NCBI GenBank assembly: GCA_016708875.1
Contig: JADJFA010000007.1
Location: forward strand, 62,001 to 126,000
Origin: Lewinellaceae bacterium
Lineage (GTDB): Bacteria > Bacteroidota > Bacteroidia > Chitinophagales > Saprospiraceae
DNA length: 64,000 nucleotides
Reading direction: 5' to 3'
Shown here: in pieces, positions 50,204-59,442 of the stretch
Layout: each line of letters begins with the position of its first letter
Numbering within the stretch: the stretch's first letter is position 1
The notes under the pieces: generated by a model
Databases searched by the model: none
What the model was told of the DNA's origin: nothing
Seen by the model: only the letters and a program-made list of their open reading frames with translations
Position numbers and translations under genes: made by a program

Positions 50204-50655
50204 ATAGTTCGCGCTAAATTGGCTGCGAAGGTAGCAAGGGTTTTTTGAGCCGCTAATTGCACCAATCCGCACGAATGAAAATCATGCAATTGGTCGCAGA
50301 TTAAAAAATCAAAATATTTTCCTTAAAAAACAAAGAAATAACTTTTGTTAAATTCTACATTTGTGCGGGCAGACACGAGTCTGCTTTAATCTCCACCTTA
50401 AAGTTCTTTAACCCGTTTTCTCATGGTTCAAACTGCTACACCTTTGGTGTCAGTAATCGGGCTTGATATTCTCAACGCTTGATCTGACTCTGTACAGCGA
50501 GGGTGTCTCAGAACAGGAGACACCCTCGTTCAGAAAGTGCAGCAGTAAGACATTGGTAATCCCGACCGCAGAAATGAGGCTGTTTGGTGTCCATCTTTTG
50601 AAAAGCCAAAGGATGGATTCCAAACAGCCACTACCTTTGTACGCAAAAAGCGTCC
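50204..50655. other. intergenic region with hairpins and a 19-codon open frame
   Basis: Holds a TACATTTG box (about 50354-50361), a small hairpin (GCAGAC...GTCTGC, about 50369-50384), a possible short peptide starting at about 50423 (MVQTATPLVSVIGLDILNA), the hairpin CGAGGGTGTCTC/GAGACACCCTCG (50499-50529, terminator-like), a weaker hairpin GGCTGTTTGG...CCAAACAGCC (50579-50629), and a TACCTTTG box at 50632-50639 for queE. No known riboswitch recognised; in particular, I do not see a preQ1 motif. Confidence 0.45.
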
Positions 50656-51479
50656 TTGTCCACTCCCAATCATACCCAGGCTTCGTCACCGCTCCAGCGG
50701 ATAAAAAATCCTCGACGAAAAGACTTCCTAAAGCTCGCCCTACTTCGCGGCCAACCGGAGATATTCCATTCGATACAAGGCGAAGGAAAAAGCACGGGGA
50801 TTCCATCTGTATTTGTGCGCACATCCTTGTGCAATCTCCATTGTATCTGGTGCGACACAGACTACACCTGGAACTGGATCGGCACTCGATTTCCTCATAA
50901 CAACGACACAAAACCCGGTTACCAGAAGTTTGCAAAAAGGACTGGATTGCCGAATGCGAGGTGGTATCAATAGCAGATGCAGTGGCAGTTTTTAATTGTA
51001 ACAACGTCATACTTACCGGTGGTGAACCTATGCTTCAACAGCCAGCACTTGTGACGCTTATGGAGGTATTGCGCAGTAAATCAGGCGATTACCGGTTTGA
51101 AGTGGAAACCAATGGCACCCTCTCCCCCACCCCGGACTTCGACGAGGCCATTGACCAATACAACGTTTCACCTAAATTAGAGAACAGCGCCACTCCGCTC
51201 CGATTGCGTGAGAAACCCGCTGCATTGCGCTTTTTTGCTGCCTCGCCGAAAGCTAATTTCAAATTTGTGATTGCAGAAAAAAGCGATCTCGATGAGGTGA
51301 TGGCCCTTATCAAAACTTATTCCATCGCTTCCGAAAAAGTGTGGCTCATGCCTGAGGGAACTTCTGCTCGTATACTCGCCCAACGTCGAAAATGGTTGGT
51401 CGAAATTTGCAAAAATCATGGTTTTCGATATTCCGACCGCCTGCATGTTCAGATATGGGGGGCGAAGAAGGGGGTTTGA
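50656..51479 (+). CDS. queE: 7-carboxy-7-deazaguanine synthase (frameshifted)
   Basis: Radical-SAM enzyme of queuosine synthesis. EIFHSIQGEGKSTGIPSVF, then the cluster motif SLCNLHCIWCDTDYTWNW (Cys-x3-Cys-x2-Cys), and in a second frame VVSIADAVAVFNCNNVILTGGEPMLQQ, EVETNGTLSP, YNVSPKLENS and WGAKKGV. The frame is lost at the A5 run 50934-50938; one more A gives FAKKDWIAECEVVSIADA and a single protein. The 5' end is uncertain: the open frame begins with a TTG at 50656, about 30 codons before the family usually starts, so the true start may be internal, or another error may be present. It converts carboxytetrahydropterin to 7-carboxy-7-deazaguanine. Confidence 0.85.
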
Positions 51480-51606
51480 AAAAGTTTGAAGGGTTTGAAT
51501 TGTTTGAGTTGTTTGAAGGGTTTAGCAAAAAGCCGTGTTATTTTTGCAGCATTTGTAAATCGTCCCCTTCAAACCCGTCAAACTTTTCAAACAACTCAAA
51601 CAACAT
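51475..51606. repeat. inverted-repeat element K2 enclosing a promoter
   Basis: Left arm of 9-base units (GTTTGAAGG, GTTTGAATT, GTTTGAGTT, GTTTGAAGG; 51475-51522), right arm the inverted CCTTCAAACCC... AACTCAAAC (51567-51606). The 44-bp loop contains TATTTTTG (51539-51546), a good promoter box for the following gene. Confidence 0.85.
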
Positions 51607-51609
51607 ACC

Positions 51610-52014
51610 ATGTCAGTCCAACTCAACCAAGCCAAGCAGACCGCCAGAAAAATTGGTCGCCGATTCCTTTGGATAGTATTCGGGATATTTCTCCTCGTTT
51701 GCATCGGCTACTTCACTTACAGCCAACTTTCATACTCTGACGGCTATCGTTCAGGCCAATTGTTCAAAATATCGCGGCGTGGCGTGGTATTCAAAACCCA
51801 CGAAGGCACGCTCAACCTCTCCCCTAATGGACTTATGACGGCCTGGGAGTTTTCTGTGAAAAACGCGCAGGTTTCTGACAAATTAGAAAAAATGGAGGGC
51901 AAACTTGTCCGGGTACATTACATCCAGCGTTATCAGGTTTTCTTCTGGCAAGGCGAAACGGAGTACATTGTGGACTCGGTGGAGATTGTGCAAGTGGGCT
52001 GGTCCGTCCTCTAA
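51610..52014 (+). CDS. small membrane protein, conserved in Bacteroidota, function unknown
   Basis: The 134-residue protein has one N-terminal membrane helix (FLWIVFGIFLLVCIGYFTY) and a compact beta-rich domain outside the cytoplasm (SDGYRSGQLFKISRRGVVFKTHEGTLNL; WEFSVKNAQVSDKLEKMEGKLVRVHYIQRYQVFFWQGETEYIVD). I know the pattern (SxGYRxGxxxKxSxKGxxFKTxEGxL) from small Bacteroidota proteins sometimes mislabelled 6-phosphogluconate dehydrogenase; that name has no support in the sequence. Start is just past element K2. Confidence 0.75.
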   Translation: MSVQLNQAKQTARKIGRRFLWIVFGIFLLVCIGYFTYSQLSYSDGYRSGQLFKISRRGVVFKTHEGTLNLSPNGLMTAWEFSVKNAQVSDKLEKMEGKLVRVHYIQRYQVFFWQGETEYIVDSVEIVQVGWSVL

Positions 52015-52061
52015 GGCAGACGCATGAATTTTAGGAGGTAATATTTAAGATTTGCGGAATT

Positions 52062-52225
52062 TTTTTTGATTGACGATTGATGAGTACATGAATGATGAGT
52101 GTTGAAGTGATGGGCTATTGTTGAAATTAGGATTGATGATTGAGCGGAACATCGGCAATCGAAAATCAAACCTCCACATCAACACTCATCATTCATGTAC
52201 TCATCAATCGTCAATTAAAAAAATA
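52062..52225. repeat. inverted-repeat element with GATTGATGAGTACATGAATG arms
   Basis: Left arm TTGATTGACGATTGATGAGT and on to GAGTGTTGAAG (52067-52111); right arm CAACACTCATCATTC and on to GTCAATTAAA (52181-52221); loop about 70 bp with no open frame. Between convergent genes. A second, imperfect inverted pair TTTTAGGAGGTAATATTT / AAATATCACCTCTTAAAA flanks it outside (52030-52047 and 52225-52243). Confidence 0.75.
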
Positions 52226-52244
52226 AAATATCACCTCTTAAAAT

Positions 52245-53589
52245 TCATGCGTCTGCCTTGGAATCGCCCACTGAATATTTCCCAAACGCCCACCATCCGG
52301 TGAGGCAAAACAGTACCGCGGCAAATGCGGTATATTGCACCCCGAGGGGGGTTTTCGGAACTTTTGCCAAAAAGCAGGAGCGAGGGGAAAATCAAATTGG
52401 CAAGTGAGACGCCTACTTTCATTGTGAATGCGCTCACGCCAAAAAACATTCCGGCCAACTGCTTCCCGCTCTCCCTTTCTTCGCGTTCCACCTCGTCGCC
52501 AATAATTGCATTGGGCAAAATCCCAAAAATGGCCAATGGTCCTGCAGCCGCCACAGCCAACCCATAAAGCAGCCATTCTTTGGGCAATGGTATGTTTTTG
52601 ACAAAAGCCACTACCATAAAAATCGCTCCGAACATTAGGTAGGCCGTCAACATCGCACGGCGTTTGCCCCATTTATTCACCAGCAAATTCATCGGGAAAT
52701 AGAGCAGAAAACTCGTGAGAAAACTCACGATCGAAAAGGTGAATGCCATGCCTTTGTCCAGACCCAGTAGCAAGGTGGTATAAAAGCCCACTCCCAACTG
52801 AATAAAAGTAAGTGCAAGCCAATACAACAGGAATGAAGTCAAAAACCAGCGAAAATTGCGGTTTCCAAACACGGCTGACAAAGCCTGTCGCAAATTGTGA
52901 TCGCTTGGTAATTGGCGTGCGTAGCGTCGTTCGTTCAAGAAAATCGCGGGCAATAGCATGAAAATCATGGCAATAGCATGTAGAAGCAATACTGTATTTT
53001 GGAAAGCATGCAAGGGCGTCTGGCCTGCTTGTTCAAATACCCCTTGCAGGGCATAAGCGCTATTTCCCAAAACAAAACCCAGCGCCCAGGCGACCGATAA
53101 GAGTGTGCTGATGAGCAACCGATCCTTGGATGTATGGCCGAGTTCCGCCAGGAGCGCGTTGAACGGGATGACATAAAGCGCAAAAAAGAAGTAGTACAGC
53201 GCAATGACAATGGTCAGCCAAAGGAAGTTTGAGGCGCTTTCAGAAGTATCAGGTGGAAAAAAAACCAGGGTAGCAAACAGCGCAAACGGAACCGCACCCA
53301 GCAACATGAACCATCGCCGTTTGCCAAAGGAAGATTTTTTTCGGTCGCTCCAATTTGCTACCAATGGATCTACGATACCATCCAAAACACGCCCGCCAGC
53401 ACTCACAATACCGATCAACGTAAGTACGCCCACCACCGCTCCTTGATAAATAAGCGAGGGAAACATCGGCTGGCCCTGCTCTGGTGGCATGTAAAAATAC
53501 ACCAGCAGATTGCCGACCGAAAAACTCGCCAGCGACCAACCCAATTGGCCCATGGCGTACAAAATCAGGACGCTGAGCGGAGGACGCAC
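52245..53589 (-). CDS. GPH/MFS-type sugar-cation symporter (frameshifted near 3' end)
   Basis: About 445 residues, twelve membrane helices. GPH-family marks: LILYAMGQLGWSLASFSVGNLLVYFYMPP at the start, DGIVDPLVANWSDRKKSSFGKRRWFML, YYFFFALYVIPFNALLAELG, and IGDEVEREERESGKQLAGMFFGVSAF. The C terminus is lost at the six-base run 52346-52351: with one base fewer it continues GVQYTAFAAVLFCLTGWWAFGKYSVGDSKADA and ends at 52245. I put the start at the GTG 53589, ten residues before LILYAMGQ; the frame is open to an ATG at 53700 inside a palindrome cluster. Substrate probably a glycoside or hexuronide. Confidence 0.85.
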
Positions 53590-53666
53590 AGGGAGCAGGG
53601 ATTGCAAGGGAGGGGAGTCGTAAGGGGGAGTCGTTTTGCCATGTGGCAAACGTAGGGCGAAATTTA

Positions 53667-53721
53667 TATCGCCCCACTTCTTGCGAAATAAATTTCGCAA
53701 ACCAATCGAAATGAATTTCGA
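53667..53721. repeat. three adjacent short palindromes (family O)
   Basis: GGCGAAATTTATATCGCC, TTGCGAAATAAATTTCGCAA and ATCGAAATGAATTTCGAT in a row, all built around GAAATnnATTTC, between the transporter start and the glsA stop. Confidence 0.8.
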
Positions 53722-53725
53722 TCTA

Positions 53726-54641
53726 CTAAAAAACCGAGCTCCCCGTCATGGTAGTGAACAACTCTAAAGCCTTCATTCCCAGCACTGAATTGCCTTTTTT
53801 GTTGAGTTCCGGACTCCAAACCGCAATGCTGTAATGTCCGGGCAGCAAAGCTGCGATGCCCCCGCCTACTCCACTTTTGCCAGGCAAACCGACGGCAAAA
53901 GTAAACTCACCCGCTTCGTCATAGAAGCCACAGGTTTGCATCACTGCATTGAGTCGCTTGGTTTGGCTGGAGCTGAGCAAGCGTTCGCCGGAGTTTGGTT
54001 CGATACCATGTTGAGAAAAAATCTGCATGGCCCGGGCAAGTTCGGCGCAGGTCATTTCGACCGAACATTGGTGAAAATACACATCGAGCACCTGCTCCAC
54101 GTCGTTGTGCAGATTGCCGAAAGATTTTAGAAAATAAGCCAGCGCGAAGTTTCGGTAGCCCGTTTTGCGTTCAGATTCGGCAACCGAATTGTTGAAATGA
54201 ATGTCTTCAGTACCAGCCAGTTGCCGCAAATAGCGCAGGATTTCTGCTTTGGGGTTTTCAAATTTTGAAACCAAAATGTCCGTCACCACCAAGGCCCCGG
54301 CATTGATGAGCGGGTTTCGTGGCAAGCCTTTTTCATACTCCAATTGCATGAGCGAATTGAAGGCATTGCCGCTTGGTTTCCACGCCCACACGCTTCAACA
54401 AATCCTCGCCAAGCAAGCCAAACGCTCTGCTTAGCGCGAATACTTTGGAAATACTTTGAATGGAAAATTTGGTTCTACTGTCTCCAAATTCGTGGCTCGT
54501 ACCATCGTTCAGTTGGAGGCAAAGCCCAAACTGTTGAGGCGAAACCTTACCAAGTTCGGGAATGTAATCAGCCACCTTTCCCTGCCCGAACAAGGGGTGT
54601 ACTTCGGAAGCAATGTTTTGAAGGATGCTGGCATAGTCCAT
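53726..54641 (-). CDS. glsA: glutaminase (frameshifted)
   Basis: Serine-dependent glutaminase of about 304 residues: GKVADYIPELGKVSPQQFGLCLQLNDG, FSIQSISKVFALSRAF (catalytic Ser-x-x-Lys), then, after a frame change, PSGNAFNSLMQLEYEKGLPRNPLINAGALVVTD, SERKTGYRNFALAYFLKSFGN, VYFHQCSVEMTCAELARAM and VGLPGKSGVGGGIAALLPG. The change falls at 54377-54379 (TTT; one base fewer restores VGVEPSGNAFNSL). It hydrolyses glutamine to glutamate and ammonia. A TAATTTTG box (54646-54653, minus strand) ends only four bases before the ATG, which would give a leaderless message. Confidence 0.9.
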
Positions 54642-54656
54642 GGGGCAAAATTACAT

Positions 54657-54803
54657 TGATTCGATTGGAGCGATTGATTCGATTGGAGCGATTGATTCGA
54701 TTGGGTTCGTTGAATAATCTCCGTAGTACCTTTGCCTGCGATTTTGATAAAACCAATCGTTTCAATCGAATCAATCGCTCCAATCGTTTCAATCGCTCCA
54801 ATC
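54657..54803. repeat. inverted-repeat element L enclosing a promoter
   Basis: Left arm of 9-base units ending CGATT (GATTCGATTGGAGCGATT repeated; 54657-54707), right arm its complement (54755-54803). The 47-bp loop contains TACCTTTG (54727-54734), the likely promoter of the LysE gene. Confidence 0.88.
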
Positions 54804-54807
54804 TTCT

Positions 54808-55452
54808 ATGTTGCTCCAAGGAATCCTGCTTGGCATTTCGCTTAGTTTTTTAGTTGGACCTTTGATGTTCGCCATCGTAGAGGCGGGCATTGGGCAGGGT
54901 TTTCGGGCGGGGGTAGCGGTTGCGGCAGGCATTTGGGTAAGCGATCTGTTGTATGTACTGGCAGCGTTTTATGGTGTTGAAGCGATGGAAGCATTGGTGG
55001 CATTGCCGCGTTTCAAAATCTGGGCAGGACTGGCGGGAGGTTTGTTGTTGGCTGGTTTTGGGTTGGGCACTATTTGGAAAACCCGGAATCCGGTCAAACT
55101 TTCGGGGAGTTTTCTCAAAGGCAAATGGGTGGAAACGCCGAATCACAAAACCTACTTGTGGTGGTGGCTGCGGGGTTTTTTACTGAACACGGTGAACCCC
55201 GGCACAGTGTTCTTTTGGCTTGGCATCGTAACAGCGGTAGTGGTACCTAGCGGATGGACCCGTCAGGAAATGCTGGTCTTTTTCGGGGGAATGCTCGGTA
55301 CGCTTGTCATCATGGATACCCTGAAGGCCTGGGCGGCGAAGCGCTTGCGGAAGTTTCTAACTCCTGAGCATACGCGCAAAATTCAGCTTGGTTTGGGCCT
55401 TTTAATGGTCGTTTTTGGAGTAGTTCTGATCACTCGGGCGGCTTTTTTATAA
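54808..55452 (+). CDS. LysE/RhtB family amino-acid exporter
   Basis: The 214-residue protein has six membrane helices and the LysE pattern: LLQGILLGISLSFLVGPLMFAIVEAGIGQGFRAGVAVAAGIWVSDLLYVLAAF at the N terminus and GFLLNTVNPGTVFFWLGIV in the middle. It exports an amino acid or similar small metabolite. The next gene is an unrelated secreted protease. The ATG at 54808 lies directly behind the right arm of element L, which therefore forms most of its 5' leader. Confidence 0.9.
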   Translation: MLLQGILLGISLSFLVGPLMFAIVEAGIGQGFRAGVAVAAGIWVSDLLYVLAAFYGVEAMEALVALPRFKIWAGLAGGLLLAGFGLGTIWKTRNPVKLSGSFLKGKWVETPNHKTYLWWWLRGFLLNTVNPGTVFFWLGIVTAVVVPSGWTRQEMLVFFGGMLGTLVIMDTLKAWAAKRLRKFLTPEHTRKIQLGLGLLMVVFGVVLITRAAFL

Positions 55453-55627
55453 CGATTATAGTCTTCTTTGGGCAAAGTTGCCGAAATTCGCTTGACGCAT
55501 TTCAGGAAGTACTGAAATTTGCAACCAATGATTTTGAATTACATCCTTATGAATTTAAAATCTGTTGAATTTGGCATTGCCCGCCCTATTCAACAAATAA
55601 CCCATAAACGCATCAACAACCATAACC

Positions 55628-58600
55628 ATGCGCATACTATCCACTCTTTTCCTTACGGCGCTCTGCGCCAGCCTTTTGGCTCAAAAATCTCCCAACTACT
55701 TTCAGTCCATCTCGCCCGATGCTGTAGTGTTGTCCGAATCCGCCCAGCGCGAGTTCGAGCCCTTGCAATATTCGGCATTTGTACTTGACTATGAGGCGAT
55801 TGTATCCCAATTGAGCAACGCGCCCCGCGAGTTCTCTACGGACGCCAAGCAACGTTTTGTTGCGGTAGCTTTGCCCATGGCCAACGGTCTCATGGAGGAG
55901 TTTTCTGTGTTGAAAACCAGCCCAATGGCTCCAGAATTGGAAGCACAACACCCCGAAATCCTGACGCTATCAGGCAACTCGCTCTATACAGCGGGTATGC
56001 AGGTACGGATCACTGTTTCGCCTTATTGGGGTCTGCGGGCTATGATTATCCGCCCTGATAAAGGCTATGAACTTGTGCAGCCCGTAGCATTAGGGCAAAA
56101 CCAATATTACATGGCCTACGACCCGATTCACGAGCCGCGTCACCCACTCGCCGGGACACTGCCAACGAAGATTGAGAAACCGCTTGATGTTTCAAACTTG
56201 AAAACAAACAGCACTCCGCGCTTTTCCACCGGAGCACCAGGCCCCGAAGACGGCAGCCTCTTGGAAGGCGCTGTAGTGGTGAAACAATACAACTTTGCCT
56301 GCGCTTGTACGGGTGAGTTTTCACAAGACAATGGCGGCACGAAAGACGCTGTATTTCAAAAGGTTACAGAGTTCACAAATATGTTGAATGCCATTTATGA
56401 GCGCGACATCAACATTAAGCTTTTACTCATCCCTGAATCGTATGACATCATTTTCTTAGACCCCACCACAGACCCTTATACAGGAACAGATGTTGGTGGC
56501 TGGATGAGCCAAAATTCAAGCGCTATGTTCAACGTGCTTGGCTCAACCGATAAATACGATGTAGGCCATGTGTTCGCAAGATATCTCGGCGGTGCAGCCA
56601 TCGGCGTTGCGGGTGGCACATGTTGTACCCAAACGAAAGGTCGTGGATGCTCTGCATGGTATGGACCACCTTATGGAAGCGAGTTTTTTGCCATTGTGGG
56701 TCAGGAGATCGGCCACATGTGGAACTCTGGGCACACTTTCAATCAGTGTGCGCTTGACAGCCAATTCAATTATAATTCAGCATGTGAGCCAGGTAGTGGC
56801 AGTACGATTATGTCGTACAATGGCGCCTGCGGCTCCAATAATGTTGGAGGGGGCGGTACCGCACTCTATTATCACGCTTGCTCTATTGCCGAAATTCGCA
56901 ATTTTGTTGAAAACCAGGAGGGCAAAACTTGCGGCATGGATTTGATCAATGGCAACAACGCCCCCATTGTTACGACCCCTTATACAGACAATGTATTCAT
57001 TCCGATAAGCACCCCATTCGAACTGACTGGCTTGGCGGTAGACCCTGATGGAGACACACCTTTGACTTATTCCTGGGATGAAATGGACATTGGCCCAACC
57101 ACCCCGCTAGGCAACCCTGTGGGCAACTCTCCGGCTTTTCGTTGGTACGAACCTACCACTAACCCTATGCGTACTTTTCCGCGTATCTAGACGGTGATCG
57201 CAAATAACAATACCGCCACCGAGGTACTTCCTACCTACAACCGCGACCTCAATTTTGTCCTGGTTGCCCGCGACAACAAGCCCGGAGGCGGAGGTGTTGG
57301 TATGGATACGGTGTCGCTGCGTTCTACTACCACCGCAGGGCCGTTCCTCGTGAGCTACCCAACTTTGGCAAGCACAATATGGAAAGTAGGCGAATTCCAA
57401 ACTGTGACCTGGGATGTGGCTGGCACGGATAACACATTGGTCAATTGCCAAAAAGTAAACATCCGCCTCAGCACCAATGGCGGCACCACAAATACAGTAA
57501 CCCTGGCTGAAGGTGTCCCGAATATTGGGAAAGCCTGTATCCAGGTGCCAAACAATGTCACTACCACGGCGCGTGTGCGGGTGGAAGCAGCAGACAATGT
57601 TTTCTTCGACATCTCCAACGCCAACTTCAAAATTGAGCAGCCAACTGTAGCGAATTTTTCGATTTGTGCGGCTGCTTTGAATGGTTATGTTTGCTTGCCC
57701 AACCAATACAGCACAGAAATCAGCACTGCTGCCGTGGCAGGTTTTTCAGGCCTCGTGACCCTTTCGGCCACAGGCCTCCCCAATGGCGCAACAGCTGATT
57801 TTAGCCCAAATCCAGTACCCGCAGGCAGCGCTTCCACCCTTACTATTTCTTTGCCTGCAAACGCAATTGAAGAAACATTCGACGTAACAGTGACGGGCAC
57901 TTCTGGCGCGGGTACATCTACTTCTGTAGTCACTTTGACAAGTGTAAAAAATGACTTTACAGGACTTGTGCCCACTTTGCCCACCAACGGCGCAACCGGC
58001 GTGAACACGCTTCCAATACTTCAATGGAGCCTTGCTACCGATGCTGATGCATATGATGTGGAGTTGGCAACCAATCCATCTTTTGCCCCTAACACCATCG
58101 TTGCCACGAAGCTGAACTCCAGCACTGGCACTTTCCAAATATCCAATGCATTGATAGAAGGCGGCGTTTATTATTGGAGGGTGCGTGGGAAAAATGACTG
58201 CGGAGATGGCAATTGGACTGAAACACAAGTATTTGTGGTAAGTGTGCTCAGTTGTGCTCAACTTGGCGCCAACGACCTTCCAAAAAATCTTTCAGCCAAC
58301 GGCACCCCAACGGTTGAATCGAAAATCACCCTGCTTGCAGGCGGCCAGATCAGTGATGTGAATGTTACGAAAGTGCAGGGCTCCCACGATTATTTTAGCG
58401 ATTTGGAAGTACACCTCATCAGCCCCACGGGCACCGATGTGTTGCTTTGGAAAACGCGTTGTGGTAGTAACAATGGCCCTTTCAACATCCGTTTTGACGA
58501 TGGTGCAGCGGCCGTGTTCGCTTGCCCTCCCCCTAACAATAATGCTGCCTCCAAACCAAACGGATTACTCAGCTCATTTAATGGCGAAAACGCTGCTGGC

Positions 58601-59287
58601 GAATGGACCCTTCGGGTGAAAGACAATCAGGTCAGCTCAGGCGGTTCTCTATCGGCATTTGAACTCCAAATCTGCTCCAACGAGGCTACCAATCCACCCT
58701 TGATCACGGTGAACAACGTGCTGCAACCATCCTCAGGCAACAATGCGGCCATTGATGCCAGCTACCTTAAAGCAGAGGACTCTAACAACACCCCCTCAGA
58801 ACTGATTTTTACACTTGTTAGTGCACCACAAAAAGGCTTGCTGGAAAGCAATGGCTTGAGTTTATCTGTTGGAGGCCAATTCAGTCAATTCGACATTGAT
58901 AATGGGGCATTGCGTTACTTCGATTATGGTTTGAATGCTGGTGCCGATGAGTTTCGGTTCGTTGTTTCCGACGGTGAAGGTGGAATGGCTACAGGGGTCT
59001 TCCATATTTCTCCGCTGGTGGGCACAAAAGACTTACTCAACAAGCTCGCATTTGATCTTTCGCCCAACCCGACAGACAATGTATTGCGCCTAACGTTGAA
59101 TGAAGCACTTACTTCTGATGCGCTCATTTCAATGTACAACACTGCCGGGCAGCGCGTTCATACATGGTCATTGGCTGCGGGCAGCAGTTTCCTGACTATG
59201 CAAATTGCTGATTTGCCCGATGGCGTGTATGCCGTTTCTATTGAAAATGAGGCTGTTAGAGGCGTAAGAAAGGTGGTGGTACGGTAA
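55628..59287 (+). CDS. large secreted reprolysin-like metalloprotease with T9SS tail (in-frame stop)
   Basis: Signal peptide MRILSTLFLTALCASLLA, propeptide-like region, then an M12B-like protease domain (about 215-435) ending in QEIGHMWNSGHTFNQC and TIMSYNGACG. The zinc motif reads QE-x-x-H-x5-H: the first His is Gln and the usual Gly is displaced, so activity is doubtful. At 57188-57190 a TAG interrupts the frame (FPRI stop TVIANNN); without it the product is about 1219 residues. After the stop come beta-sandwich and fibronectin-like segments, a proprotein-convertase P-domain (about 870-1010; HDYFSDLEVHLISPTGT), a cadherin-like domain (about 1015-1125) and a T9SS type A tail (DLSPNPTDNVLRLTLNEAL). 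Both halves are in the same frame and fit one gene. Confidence 0.85.
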
Positions 59288-59293
59288 GTAGAA

Positions 59294-59440
59294 TTAAACC
59301 GCAAAATGTAAAACAGGAGAACCGCAAAATTTAAAACTGAGAAGCGCTTGATCTCGAAAAGGCAAGATTTTGGCCCCCTTCGAATCATGGCGCGCGGTTT
59401 TAAATTTTGCGGTTTTCCTGTTTTAAATTTTGCGGTTTAA
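59294..59440. repeat. inverted-repeat element G3
   Basis: TTAAACCGCAAAATG and AAAACAGGAG arms with inverted partner; loop with TTGATCTCGAAAAGG and AAGATTTTGGCC, shared with G1. Between the protease and the YCF48-like gene. Confidence 0.85.
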
Positions 59441-59442
59441 TT

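Noticed and set aside
50204..50655. preQ1 riboswitch before queE
   Set aside because: No preQ1 core sequence or pseudoknot pattern could be found; the hairpins present are of ordinary terminator type.
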